DNA of 48,420 nt, taken from contig NZ_AORV01000008.1 of the NCBI RefSeq assembly GCF_000350485.1, positions 1-48,420 of the forward strand, written 5' to 3'. Origin of the DNA: Ruminiclostridium cellobioparum subsp. termitidis CT1112 (lineage in GTDB: Bacteria; Bacillota; Clostridia; Acetivibrionales; DSM-1351). Each line of letters starts with the position of its first letter. The first letter of the stretch is position 1. The position numbers and the translations under genes are program-made. The notes beneath the pieces were generated by a model. It worked only from the letters and a program-made list of their open reading frames with translations, did not search any database and was not told the DNA's origin. Below are positions 1 to 7,827 of this stretch, one piece after another.

Positions 1-338
1 ACTGAAACTAATGTAACCGTCTTGACAGTGATTCTTTGTATACCGCTAAAGATTTCTATATAAGCTTTAACCAAGCCATTTACTTGTAATTCCGTAGTTC
101 CGACATCATATATCAATTTATTATCATTAACAGTGGGAATACTTTGAACCAATATGCCATCAGGACGTTGTAAAATTATTTTATAAGTATAATTTGAAAG
201 ATTAACAGGCTGATCGTCATTTGTGATTGTTATTATTACCTTGTTTAATGTATCTCCTTGCGTGAATTCAATATATTGTTGCTCAGTCTCTTTTTTAATA
301 TCAAGGGTAATATTATAAATTTTTTCAATTTCGGACAT
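1..338 (-). CDS. Phage baseplate upper protein (BppU-like), N-terminal part
   Basis: The frame is open to the left window edge, so only the first 112 residues are visible. It starts MSEIEKIYNITLDIKKE at an ATG preceded by the ribosome site GGTGAGG. The sequence pattern (a beta-rich segment with QGDTLNKVIITITNDD and LSNYTYKIILQRPDG) matches the N-terminal domain of phage baseplate upper proteins, which attaches receptor-binding modules to the siphovirus tail tip. Its place at the end of the tail operon, after the hub gene, fits. The C-terminal host-binding part is outside the window. The family call is from memory of the pattern and not a search result. Confidence 0.7.
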   Translation of the reverse strand, partial: MSEIEKIYNITLDIKKETEQQYIEFTQGDTLNKVIITITNDDQPVNLSNYTYKIILQRPDGILVQSIPTVNDNKLIYDVGTTELQVNGLVKAYIEIFSGIQRITVKTVTLVS

Positions 339-352
339 TTCCTCACCCTTCA

Positions 353-604
353 CTAATTCTTTATTTTTCCTAAAATCACATAGGTGCTGCTTACTGCTGC
401 TAACAGAACTCTATCATTGATTGCAGGAGTATATGAAGCTAATATGGGATATTTTTTTGCACTAGAAGTACTCTCCCCATCGAATTTTATCTGTGGAAAA
501 CCGTTTGTAAATAATGCTGTTACTGTTGCAAGTTTAAAAGTTTTGTAATCATTATCTTTATTGATATTATTAAAAAAATCAAAAGCGCTTGGTATTTCAC
601 TCAT
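353..604 (-). CDS. Small phage tail/baseplate protein
   Basis: 83 residues, with GGAGGG ten bases before the ATG. It lies 14 bp upstream of the baseplate gene, and its start overlaps the end of the hub gene by four bases (ATGA type), so it is translationally coupled. The fold looks all-beta, with alternating hydrophobics in the segments around KLATVTALF and DRVLLAAVSSTYVILGKI. This resembles the small OB-fold proteins often found next to tail hub genes in Clostridium phages. The function is inferred from position only; no catalytic motif is visible. Confidence 0.6.
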   Translation of the reverse strand: MSEIPSAFDFFNNINKDNDYKTFKLATVTALFTNGFPQIKFDGESTSSAKKYPILASYTPAINDRVLLAAVSSTYVILGKIKN

Positions 605-1719
605 ATATTTATAACCCTCCTTACGCTATGGCTCATTTTCGCACCAGCCTGTAAATCTATGCTCCATTCGGTTTCAATAAATTCAGATGCAATATTTAAA
701 TTTTTATATTCAATATACAAAACATTCATAAAGTCATGATGGGGCATTAAGCAGGTATTAAAGTAAAATTTTTCATATATATTACTTGCATTATAAGAAA
801 TACGGCGTGTATAGTTATCTAAGACTTCCTGAGAATATATATCATCAATTTGCCTAAAATCTGTAATTACACGTCCTCTATTGATTGTAGAAGTAATAGA
901 ATTTAGAGAATCATTGACATATACACTTGTAAGCGGTGCCTTTTCTGGGTTAGAAGCTGTTATAATCCACTTGTTTGGGACATTAAAAAGGTCAAGTTCG
1001 TTTACTGCTCCATCATATGTAATACTTAAATCGTCTGTCTTATATGAATATTCCGTTTCACGGTCACCCGGTAATATATATGGTTTACTGGTAAAGTAAC
1101 CGAAAGTATCAACCCATATAGATGTAAAATTAATTTCTGATAATAATTGATTTATAGCTTCTAGTTTAGATGTTCCGATTTCGAATTCTTTATCAATAGA
1201 TATAATACCATTGTGATTTGTAATGTTAACTTTTCTTATCCCAGCACTATTTAAAATTGTAGTTATTGCATCTATGTATTTTGTGTTAGCTTGTATATAA
1301 TACCTATTATCAAATCTATTTTCATTTAATATAACGCTTGGATCGTAGGCTTCTACTTCTCTCCAAACACCGAAGTTATCTTTTCGCGTTGGAGACGATA
1401 ATAAAAACATACCTAATGGCCACTTAATAAATTTCCCATCTGGCATTTTTAATAAAAAGACTGGTTGTACTCTATCATTCAACCAGTCAACATCCTTTAA
1501 TTCTGTTTCTCTAAAATTAAAAATTCCTGTTCTCTTTATATTTGCAAGACTATTAAAATTTATTGAATTTTCTGAATCTGCTACTAATAATTCACCAATT
1601 TTGACCTCGTATTTGTTGAGCAGATCATACCTGAATTTAACTTCTCTAACCCCGTTTTTAGCATGAAGCTGATTTATTACATCTGTTGTGCTATATTCTC
1701 CTATAGCCAAATTAAGCAT
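601..1719 (-). CDS. Phage tail hub / tail-associated protein (gp27-like)
   Basis: 372 residues, start ATG with GGAGG eight bases upstream. Composition and order (beta-rich N-terminus, a central region with EVEAYDPSVILNENRF, then AITTILNSAG and KLEAINQLLSEIN segments) resemble tail-hub proteins of siphoviruses, whose domains resemble the myovirus gp27 hub. Such proteins form the trimer below the distal tail ring and carry the tip. It sits directly after the distal-tail-like gene (4-bp gap) and before the baseplate genes, the usual order. It is short for a Tal protein and has no visible peptidase or lysozyme domain, so cell-wall digestion would come from another protein. Confidence 0.7.
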   Translation of the reverse strand: MLNLAIGEYSTTDVINQLHAKNGVREVKFRYDLLNKYEVKIGELLVADSENSINFNSLANIKRTGIFNFRETELKDVDWLNDRVQPVFLLKMPDGKFIKWPLGMFLLSSPTRKDNFGVWREVEAYDPSVILNENRFDNRYYIQANTKYIDAITTILNSAGIRKVNITNHNGIISIDKEFEIGTSKLEAINQLLSEINFTSIWVDTFGYFTSKPYILPGDRETEYSYKTDDLSITYDGAVNELDLFNVPNKWIITASNPEKAPLTSVYVNDSLNSITSTINRGRVITDFRQIDDIYSQEVLDNYTRRISYNASNIYEKFYFNTCLMPHHDFMNVLYIEYKNLNIASEFIETEWSIDLQAGAKMSHSVRRVINI

Positions 1720-1722
1720 ATT

Positions 1723-3513
1723 TTACACCTCCAAATACTCGTTGTAATCAGTCTGATTAATGGATAGATTAACAACATATCCAGCAAAATGATCTGTTAC
1801 ATTTATTCCACTGAGGTTTCCATAAAATTTATGTCTTCCGTCCCTATATAAAACAATTCCTTTTAGGTATAGAATGTTAAGTAGTTGCTGATATTCTGTA
1901 TCTTCTCTAATAAAGAAAGATAAAGTTATTCCATACGCTAAGTGTTCCGAATATTCCATAACAGGATATTCCCGGCCGGAAAAATAGCTTATTGAATTCG
2001 GTGTGCTGATAGTAATATTCTTAACTGGCCTTTCATTTAAACTATATTTAATTTCAAATATATTACTTAAATCTGTCACAGGAGATAAAACAGACCTATT
2101 GATTTTAGCTGAAACAATAGTCTTTATATCACTGTCAAGGTAGGTTCCTGTACTACTAATAGCACGTACAAAATATTGATATTGCTTATTACTTTCAACT
2201 GTGAAATCCTTAAGATTATTGGTTGTAGATTTTGCAATACATTTAAAACTACTAGAACTGTTATCCGCTCTATAAAGTAATAAATACCTATTATCTGAAA
2301 TGTTACTTACAACATCAATATTATATTTACTACTAGTAAGTACAATAGGCGGCTTTACTGGTTTCGGAGTATCTATTGTAAAATTGACGTTTGCCCATTC
2401 CGAATACAAATCATATTCGTTTTTAACTCTAACCCTAGCAATATAATTTCCGTCCATTAAAAAAATGGCAACTGTATGAGTTTTTGTGCTAATGCTTGAT
2501 ATATTACCAGTATCATAAACAATATTTTCATTCTGTAATATTTGAATTTGATACACTTGCTGAGAATCAGAATTCCATGTTATGGTTGGTTTAGGAGTAT
2601 TCGTATTTGTTATTCCTGTTATTGTTGGAGTTGATGGAGCACCTATACATGTAAAAACCTGAACCGAGCTTTCAGGACTGGCTTCTCCATACCTATTGTA
2701 AGTTATTACCTTCCAATTTATAGCTCCTGTTGGTAAAGTGTTTGCTGGCATGTCATAATAATTATTTGCTGTAATTTGCGTTATAGTTGTCCATGTAATA
2801 CCGTTAGTACTCCATTTTAGGTCAAATTTATTTTGCACATCCCCTGCCACTGGACTATTATAAGCCCAACTAAATCTTATAGTCTCTGTTTTATTTACAA
2901 AAATCCCTATAGGACTTAAAGGTGTGGGGACAGATGGAGGTATATCCTCAAAAACTATACGCAATACAGGAGGTGTTGAGGTCTCTCTTGATGCAACTAT
3001 CATGTTATCGTTAACATCAGGATGGTTTATGTTTATGACAGGATCATCCCATTGGGCTATGATATTTCCCATTCTAGCAATCCCTGGGTCTTCAGAAAAA
3101 TGTGTGAGGTCAATTTCAATCCAACTATTTGCCGGTAAAGTCGTGAGGTTTTGGTTCTCGTCAGCATCATTACCTCTCAAAAGCGGGTATGTAATGCCTT
3201 CTTTAAAACAATTGTTAAAAGTAGCTGTATACTCATACCAAGGCAAAGTTGGGAATCCTATGTTTATTATGCACCAAGATTCTTTTACCCTTCTGTATTC
3301 AAGGTTATATAATCTTAGTTTTGCGCTTATAATTTCTTTGTTTGTCGGATACAAGCTCATGTTAAATTTTAACAATATATAAGTATTTGCAGTGTTATTG
3401 TTGCTCTCTCCACCACCTCGTAAATATGTTGAGCCACCATAATTAGTATTAGGACTTACCCTATTTATCCACGTGTCCTCTGTACATGGTATATCTAATA
3501 CATGTTGCGCCAT
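1723..3513 (-). CDS. DNRLRE-FN3-distal tail fusion protein
   Basis: 596 residues. Residues about 1-190 look like a DNRLRE/CBM96-type beta domain (CTEDTWINRVSPNTNYGG, then TYILLKFN and AKLRLYNLE), a module usually found on cell-surface proteins. Residues about 195-385 contain fibronectin-III-like repeats (PSVPTPLSPIGIFVNKTETI, then PSTPTITGITNTNTPKPTIT). The C-terminal 100 residues (LLNILYLKGIVLYRDGRHKF, then SINQTDYNEYLEV) match the terminal region common in phage tail-tip proteins. Position after the tape measure and before the hub is that of the distal tail protein. The added domains probably bind surface polysaccharide. Its ATG overlaps the tape-measure stop codon. Confidence 0.75.
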   Translation of the reverse strand: MAQHVLDIPCTEDTWINRVSPNTNYGGSTYLRGGGESNNNTANTYILLKFNMSLYPTNKEIISAKLRLYNLEYRRVKESWCIINIGFPTLPWYEYTATFNNCFKEGITYPLLRGNDADENQNLTTLPANSWIEIDLTHFSEDPGIARMGNIIAQWDDPVININHPDVNDNMIVASRETSTPPVLRIVFEDIPPSVPTPLSPIGIFVNKTETIRFSWAYNSPVAGDVQNKFDLKWSTNGITWTTITQITANNYYDMPANTLPTGAINWKVITYNRYGEASPESSVQVFTCIGAPSTPTITGITNTNTPKPTITWNSDSQQVYQIQILQNENIVYDTGNISSISTKTHTVAIFLMDGNYIARVRVKNEYDLYSEWANVNFTIDTPKPVKPPIVLTSSKYNIDVVSNISDNRYLLLYRADNSSSSFKCIAKSTTNNLKDFTVESNKQYQYFVRAISSTGTYLDSDIKTIVSAKINRSVLSPVTDLSNIFEIKYSLNERPVKNITISTPNSISYFSGREYPVMEYSEHLAYGITLSFFIREDTEYQQLLNILYLKGIVLYRDGRHKFYGNLSGINVTDHFAGYVVNLSINQTDYNEYLEV

Positions 3514-5213
3514 TATCCTATCACCATCCCTACTCTACTTGCTTGATTTGTTCCTTTAATAAGCTTGGTTATATCATTAAATTCCTTTACGTTTTTTGGG
3601 TCTATAATGATACTTCCTGCTTGGAAAATATATGTTTCACTGGCTACTGCTGACGTACGAGCCATTGCTGTTGATAAATCGTGAGGATAGACTCTGGAAC
3701 CAGATGGTAAATCAACAATTTCTCCACCCTCTTCGTTTATCCAGGTATATCCTCCACGCCAATTTGTAGTACCATTGGCATTATGTCCCATATTAATCTT
3801 ATTACCTGCATTGTTAACAGTGTTGGTCATATTGCCTACACTACTTCCAATATTAGTCATAGTCCTATCTAGTTCGTCACCTTTACCCACTATTACCGCA
3901 ATAATTGCAGCCAAAGCTATCAATGCAGCAGTAATACCAACGACTATCATAGTCGTCTTTAATGTTGCTGGATTCATGGCAGAAAATGTTGAAGTAATAT
4001 CTCCAACAGCCTTGATAACAGAAATTGCTACAACCGAAATACCCCCAATTATTGCAACTGTTGCAAGTATCTTCGGATCAAGGTTATTCAACATTTCAAA
4101 CAGTCCTGTCAAGACTGGTAGCATAACAACAGCAATACTATTTTTAAAACTTTGAGATTGATTATTGAACATCTGCATTGCATCATCTAAACGGCCAAAT
4201 GAATCCAGTGTATTTGAATCCATAACATAACCCATTTGCCGCGCTTGATCTCCAAATTCTTTAAGAGTTTTACTACCCACATCAATCAAAGGATTTAATT
4301 CTTGCGCTGACTTTCCAAATATTTGCATAGCCAGAGCATCCCGCTCTGTTTCATTTTTTACTTTCCCTAATGCATCTATTAATTCGTAAAACATTTGTTC
4401 GGAATCTTTTAACTTACCATTGCTCGTGATACTTAAATGCAGTGTCCTAAATGCTTCTGAAGCTTCTTTACTTCCGCCTTTTGCATCATCCATACTTTTA
4501 ATCATTTTTCGCATTGCACCTGTCATATTTTCAGAAGAAACATCAATAAGTTCAGATGCATAATTCATTTCCTGAATAGTATCTGTAGATAAACCAGTTA
4601 TTTTTGATAGTGTCAATATTTCATCTGCTGTTTTGGCAGTCTCAATTGTTGCTTTTGATAGCCCTGTAATTAATGTTGCTGTTGCTCCTACCAAGGCTAA
4701 AGTTGAAACTTTCTGACCATCCAATGCTTTTATAGCCTGTTGAGCACCAGACGGAAGATTTATACCTAAAGAACTTATAACACTATTTAATTTGTCACCA
4801 AATTCAGATGTCTTTTTCTTTGTTTCATCTGTTTCATCAGCAAATTCTTTCAGTTCCTTTTGGTTATCATTAAGTTCTTTTTCCATTTTTATAAGTTCAA
4901 CTTCGGCAAGATTTAATGATGTCTGCCATGTCATTGTTTTCTTATCAGCTTCACCGTACTTTTGGGCGGCATTAGTTAAAGCATCTCTAAGTTTATCGAC
5001 TTTTTCTTTTTGAGAATTGAATCTGTTTTCAAGAACTATATTTTTCGCTGATAAAGCTTCTAATGATTTTGAATTATCGCTATATCTTGCAGTTACCAAA
5101 CTTAATTCACTTGCTGTTACCCTTAATCCATTATTTATATCTGTTACAGCCTGTTTAAATTCTTTTTCCCCATCAATTTTTACTGTAGCTCCTAATGTTG
5201 GCTTTCTTCCCAT
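3513..5213 (-). CDS. Phage tail tape measure protein
   Basis: 566 residues. The N-terminus (MGRKPTLGATVKIDGEKEF) and the long heptad-rich helix that follows (about residues 30-140) are typical of tape measure proteins, which set tail length and enter the host envelope at infection. Hydrophobic segments near residues 380-440 (IAVVMLPVLTGLFEML, ILATVAIIGGISVVAISVI, MIVVGITAALIALAAIIAVI) are the expected membrane-active part. It is short for the family, suggesting a short siphovirus tail. It lies directly after the gpG/gpGT chaperone genes, whose long product ends four bases before this ATG. Confidence 0.92.
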   Translation of the reverse strand: MGRKPTLGATVKIDGEKEFKQAVTDINNGLRVTASELSLVTARYSDNSKSLEALSAKNIVLENRFNSQKEKVDKLRDALTNAAQKYGEADKKTMTWQTSLNLAEVELIKMEKELNDNQKELKEFADETDETKKKTSEFGDKLNSVISSLGINLPSGAQQAIKALDGQKVSTLALVGATATLITGLSKATIETAKTADEILTLSKITGLSTDTIQEMNYASELIDVSSENMTGAMRKMIKSMDDAKGGSKEASEAFRTLHLSITSNGKLKDSEQMFYELIDALGKVKNETERDALAMQIFGKSAQELNPLIDVGSKTLKEFGDQARQMGYVMDSNTLDSFGRLDDAMQMFNNQSQSFKNSIAVVMLPVLTGLFEMLNNLDPKILATVAIIGGISVVAISVIKAVGDITSTFSAMNPATLKTTMIVVGITAALIALAAIIAVIVGKGDELDRTMTNIGSSVGNMTNTVNNAGNKINMGHNANGTTNWRGGYTWINEEGGEIVDLPSGSRVYPHDLSTAMARTSAVASETYIFQAGSIIIDPKNVKEFNDITKLIKGTNQASRVGMVIG

Positions 5214-5216
5214 TAC

Positions 5217-5788
5217 TCACACTCCTTCTGGGATAATATCATCAATAGTTGTTGATTTAGAGGTTTTAATGCCATAGAAATGACAATAACAATCAAACAA
5301 TTTGTCAAGCTTTCTTAGTGTCATTCTCCAAACCTCATCTTCTGAATATCCCAGTAAAGTTTTCCCTCTGAAAATAAGCTGTGCAAAATCTACTTCTTCT
5401 TTTCGCTCTGATTCTGCACAGCCATCAAGTTTTTTCCGATTTCCTCTACCTGTCTGACTTTATCTTCAGGTAAACCCTTTAAAATGGCTTCTTGAACTTT
5501 TTGCTGTAATACACCAAATCCACCCAATCCCTGAACATATCTACATAGCTTTCTTTCATCATATAATTGCTTTTTATCAGGATTTTTATCATTCCAGATT
5601 TCAACTCCTTCATTAACCATTTGAACAGCTAGCCATTTGGTTACTTCAAGGTTGTTTGCAGAATCATTTAAAATATTATCCATTCTTCCATACTTATTTA
5701 TAGCATCACTCATTACATTTAAAGTGAATACGAGTTCTCTTTCTTCATCCAACATTACTTTTACACTTGTGTTTTTAATATCACTCAT
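5217..5788 (-). CDS. Tail assembly chaperone gpGT (-1 frameshift product)
   Basis: The long form is made if ribosomes slip -1 at the heptamer AAAAAAC (5429-5435) inside the gpG gene. The first 120 codons are shared with gpG. After the slip, 70 further residues are read (LDGCAESERKEEVDFAQLIF ... FYGIKTSKSTTIDDIIPEGV) to a TGA at 5217-5219, four bases before the tape-measure ATG. Siphoviruses of lambda/HK97 type make gpG and gpGT this way to chaperone the tape measure during tail assembly. Conserved words in the extension (GKTLLGYSEDEVWRMT) fit the gpT part. The coordinates cover both frames; the slip itself is inferred. Confidence 0.85.
5390..5788 (-). CDS. Tail assembly chaperone gpG (short form)
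   Basis: 132 residues from the ATG at 5788 (MSDIKNTSVKVMLDEEREL) to the TAG at 5390. Position between the major tail protein and the tape measure identifies it as the gpG-type chaperone. An upstream in-frame ATG at 5821 would add 11 residues, but those codons form a perfect hairpin and the GGAGG lies only one base from that ATG. The start at 5788 gives the family-like N-terminus but has no Shine-Dalgarno directly before it. Folding of the hairpin would bring GGAGG to about 12 bases from it. Confidence 0.88.
   Translation of the reverse strand: MSDIKNTSVKVMLDEERELVFTLNVMSDAINKYGRMDNILNDSANNLEVTKWLAVQMVNEGVEIWNDKNPDKKQLYDERKLCRYVQGLGGFGVLQQKVQEAILKGLPEDKVRQVEEIGKNLMAVQNQSEKKK
5429..5435 (-). 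promoter_or_regulatory. -1 ribosomal frameshift slippery heptamer AAAAAAC
   Basis: In the gpG frame the codons are GGA AAA AAC, giving the X XXY YYZ slippery form A AAA AAC. The -1 frame stays open from here to 5217, just before the tape-measure start, exactly as expected of gpG/gpGT systems. No other heptamer of this type is seen in the overlap. Confidence 0.85.
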
Positions 5789-5790
5789 AA

Positions 5791-5818
5791 TATAAAAGGA
5801 AGGGGTTAATTCCCCTTC
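5791..5818 (-). terminator. GC-rich hairpin with T-run, attenuator between tail tube and gpG
   Basis: A perfect 8-bp stem, GGAAGGGG/CCCCTTCC with loop AATTAA, is followed by TTTTATATT on the minus strand. It is placed right after the major tail gene. It reads as an intrinsic terminator or attenuator that lowers chaperone expression relative to the abundant tail-tube protein. It also separates a GGAGG from the chosen gpG start. Confidence 0.65.
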
Positions 5819-5837
5819 CATACCTCCAATCCTTTAT

Positions 5838-6413
5838 TTAAGCTATATTTGCCATACTATTTAACCATACTCTTGCTGTTGCTTCAGTATCAACAGTAAC
5901 TTCTTTCTTCCAGTCACCTTCAGAATTCAACATAATTGTTCCTGTGGTCGTAGGAGTCTGGAACGAAACCTTTTCACCTTTTGTTTCATACGATTCAGCC
6001 GGAATACCGAACTGTACTTTTGTTAACCAAATTGCTCTATACTTTATTACCCCTTGCACAACTCTTGAAGCGTAGAATCCGACACCAACATAAGCTCCGG
6101 TGTCACCGCCCCCGGCTACCAGCATTTTAGTTGTGCTATCTCCTTCAATTTCAGCATTTACAAGTTTATGCCCATATAAATCAGCCTTTACTTCATCTTC
6201 CAAATCATCAACCTGTAATGCTATAGTCCCTTTTGAGAATTGCTTTACACTTTCCGCTGCACCATCATCTGCATACAGGATAGCATCAGCTATATCAATA
6301 CTTAAATCAGCTTTAATAGCCTTTGCCATAACTTTTCCTGAATTGTATGTAATAGTTCCATTAGTTTCAGCATATTTACTATAAATTGGATTCTTAAGTC
6401 CTATAACGGCCAT
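5838..6413 (-). CDS. Major tail (tube) protein, phi13 family
   Basis: 191 residues, GGGAG nine bases before the ATG. The N-terminus MAVIGLKNPIYSKYAE and the internal signatures (DGAAESVKQFSKGTIALQVDD, GVGFYASRVV, YRAIWLTKVQF) match the phi13-type major tail protein of Gram-positive siphoviruses, which polymerises into the tail tube. It is followed by an attenuator-like hairpin, as expected for the most abundant tail product. Complete length and well-kept motifs suggest a functional tail module. Confidence 0.93.
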   Translation of the reverse strand: MAVIGLKNPIYSKYAETNGTITYNSGKVMAKAIKADLSIDIADAILYADDGAAESVKQFSKGTIALQVDDLEDEVKADLYGHKLVNAEIEGDSTTKMLVAGGGDTGAYVGVGFYASRVVQGVIKYRAIWLTKVQFGIPAESYETKGEKVSFQTPTTTGTIMLNSEGDWKKEVTVDTEATARVWLNSMANIA

Positions 6414-6414
6414 A

Positions 6415-6768
6415 TTAGTAATCTCCCTTCACTGTTTCAGATATATCATCATAACGTACCTCAATCACGATATGATAATATTTTTCTTCTTTTTCATAAA
6501 ATTCACTTGTAGATAAATAAATAAACCCTGCATTTCGCAAGGCTTTACGAATTTCTTTTGATTTACTTTTAGGATTATTGGAAGTAAAATAATGAACCTG
6601 CACTATTGCACTTTCAGTTATATCCAAATCATCTGCATAATCTGTAGCTCTGTTATCAGCATCAATAAATGTTATGTACTTAGATTCATCACCCGAATAT
6701 GTTATCGATTCTACGGGCAATCCTATATCTTTTAAAGCGTTAATTATCAAAGGGTTAGTATTCACCAC
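6415..6768 (-). CDS. Tail terminator / tail completion protein
   Basis: 117 residues. Start codons GTG GTG lie after GGTGGTGA; either may be used. The pattern (NPLIINALKDIGLPVESITY ... YYHIVIEVRYDDI) and its position between the HK97-gp10 protein and the tail tube agree with the tail-terminator ring that caps the tail and joins it to the head. It overlaps the previous gene by seven bases. The assignment rests mainly on gene order. Confidence 0.7.
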   Translation of the reverse strand: MVNTNPLIINALKDIGLPVESITYSGDESKYITFIDADNRATDYADDLDITESAIVQVHYFTSNNPKSKSKEIRKALRNAGFIYLSTSEFYEKEEKYYHIVIEVRYDDISETVKGDY

Positions 6769-7172
6769 TCACCACCAACCTCTCTGTTAAACACCTCTTG
6801 CATAGCATCATTAACATTCTGCTCCACATCGTTGACACTTTTGTCCATAAAAGGCTCAGCAGTTCTATCTTTCGTACCATATTCAATAACATTAGCTTTT
6901 AAGTCGTTAGGAGTTCGCTGTTTATCACTACCATAACCATCAAAATATACTTTCCCATAGTATCCTCCCGACTTACCGTTTGATGCTTTTTTTACTTTCA
7001 CTGATCTCTCTAAATCACCAGATTGCTTATGTTTTCTCACGTTATATTTAATAGAATCTGCTACTATTGGTGTAGCTTTATTAATCATTTTGGGAGCAAT
7101 CTCATCAATATTAGCTAATTTTTCTAACTGATTCATTAACTCAGTAGGCATTTCAAATGAAAAGCTAGCCAT
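6762..7172 (-). CDS. HK97 gp10-family head-tail connector protein
   Basis: 136 residues. The words SIKYNVRKHKQSGDLERSV, GKVYFDGYG and NVIEYGTKDRTAEPFMDKSV are typical of HK97 gp10-like neck proteins. It overlaps the start of the tail-terminator gene and shares one base with the stop of the head-closure gene, so translation is coupled along the connector block. Confidence 0.85.
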   Translation of the reverse strand: MASFSFEMPTELMNQLEKLANIDEIAPKMINKATPIVADSIKYNVRKHKQSGDLERSVKVKKASNGKSGGYYGKVYFDGYGSDKQRTPNDLKANVIEYGTKDRTAEPFMDKSVNDVEQNVNDAMQEVFNREVGGEW

Positions 7173-7507
7173 TAATCCTTCACTCCTTTTATTATCTGGC
7201 AGTCAATATACATAAAATTATCTTTATAATTTCCTTGGTAAATACGGATAACTTTATATATTTCATTCCTGTATATAACCCTCATTGACTCATCAATTTT
7301 GTTGTTATATCTGACTTTGCATGTGATTGTCTTAACTTGCTGCTCTGAGTTCAGTTGATAGAAAGCACTTCCAGATAAATCTTTTACATTAGCCCATATG
7401 GATAAAAAGTCATTCCACTCTTTATTAGAAAATCCATCTTTATCTTTTTCGACCTCATCAAATAATTTCCTAATGATTATTCTTTTATCAAATTCACCTG
7501 CATTCAT
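7172..7507 (-). CDS. Phage head closure / head-tail adaptor protein
   Basis: 111 residues (MNAGEFDKRIIIRKLFDEVE ... YKVIRIYQGNYKDNFMYIDC). Length, the opening basic beta strand and the WANVKDLSGSAFYQ segment are typical of SPP1 gp16 / HK97 head-closure proteins, which seal the DNA-filled capsid. One-base overlaps on both sides fix it in the connector operon. Confidence 0.85.
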   Translation of the reverse strand: MNAGEFDKRIIIRKLFDEVEKDKDGFSNKEWNDFLSIWANVKDLSGSAFYQLNSEQQVKTITCKVRYNNKIDESMRVIYRNEIYKVIRIYQGNYKDNFMYIDCQIIKGVKD

Positions 7508-7791
7508 TATCCAGACACCTCACTAAATAGACTTAATTTATCTAGAATAGTTGTAACTATTGTATCTTGCTTGGTTTTATCTGGAATGTTTGCACTTCTA
7601 TTTTCATATAAATCGTTTATTATTTTTTTCTGAACCAATTCAGCAAGCTTAACAGCTTTTACATCTTTTTTATATCCTGAACCCACACAGCTATCTATAT
7701 AAATTTGAGATGTTTCAATTAGTTCTGCCAAAAAAATATCTTCTATTTCGTTGTCTATTCTTAAAAACAATTTTAATTCGCTTAAGGTCAT
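7507..7791 (-). CDS. Head-tail connector protein (gp6/gp15 family)
   Basis: 94 residues, GAGG eight bases before the ATG. The opening LSELKLFLRIDNEIEDIFLA and the all-helical character match DNA-packaging or head-tail connector proteins that form the ring under the portal. It is the first connector gene after the capsid, as in HK97-like phages. Confidence 0.88.
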   Translation of the reverse strand: MTLSELKLFLRIDNEIEDIFLAELIETSQIYIDSCVGSGYKKDVKAVKLAELVQKKIINDLYENRSANIPDKTKQDTIVTTILDKLSLFSEVSG

Positions 7792-7827
7792 TTATAAAAC
7801 CTCACTTTCATAATAAAGAGGAGGGAT

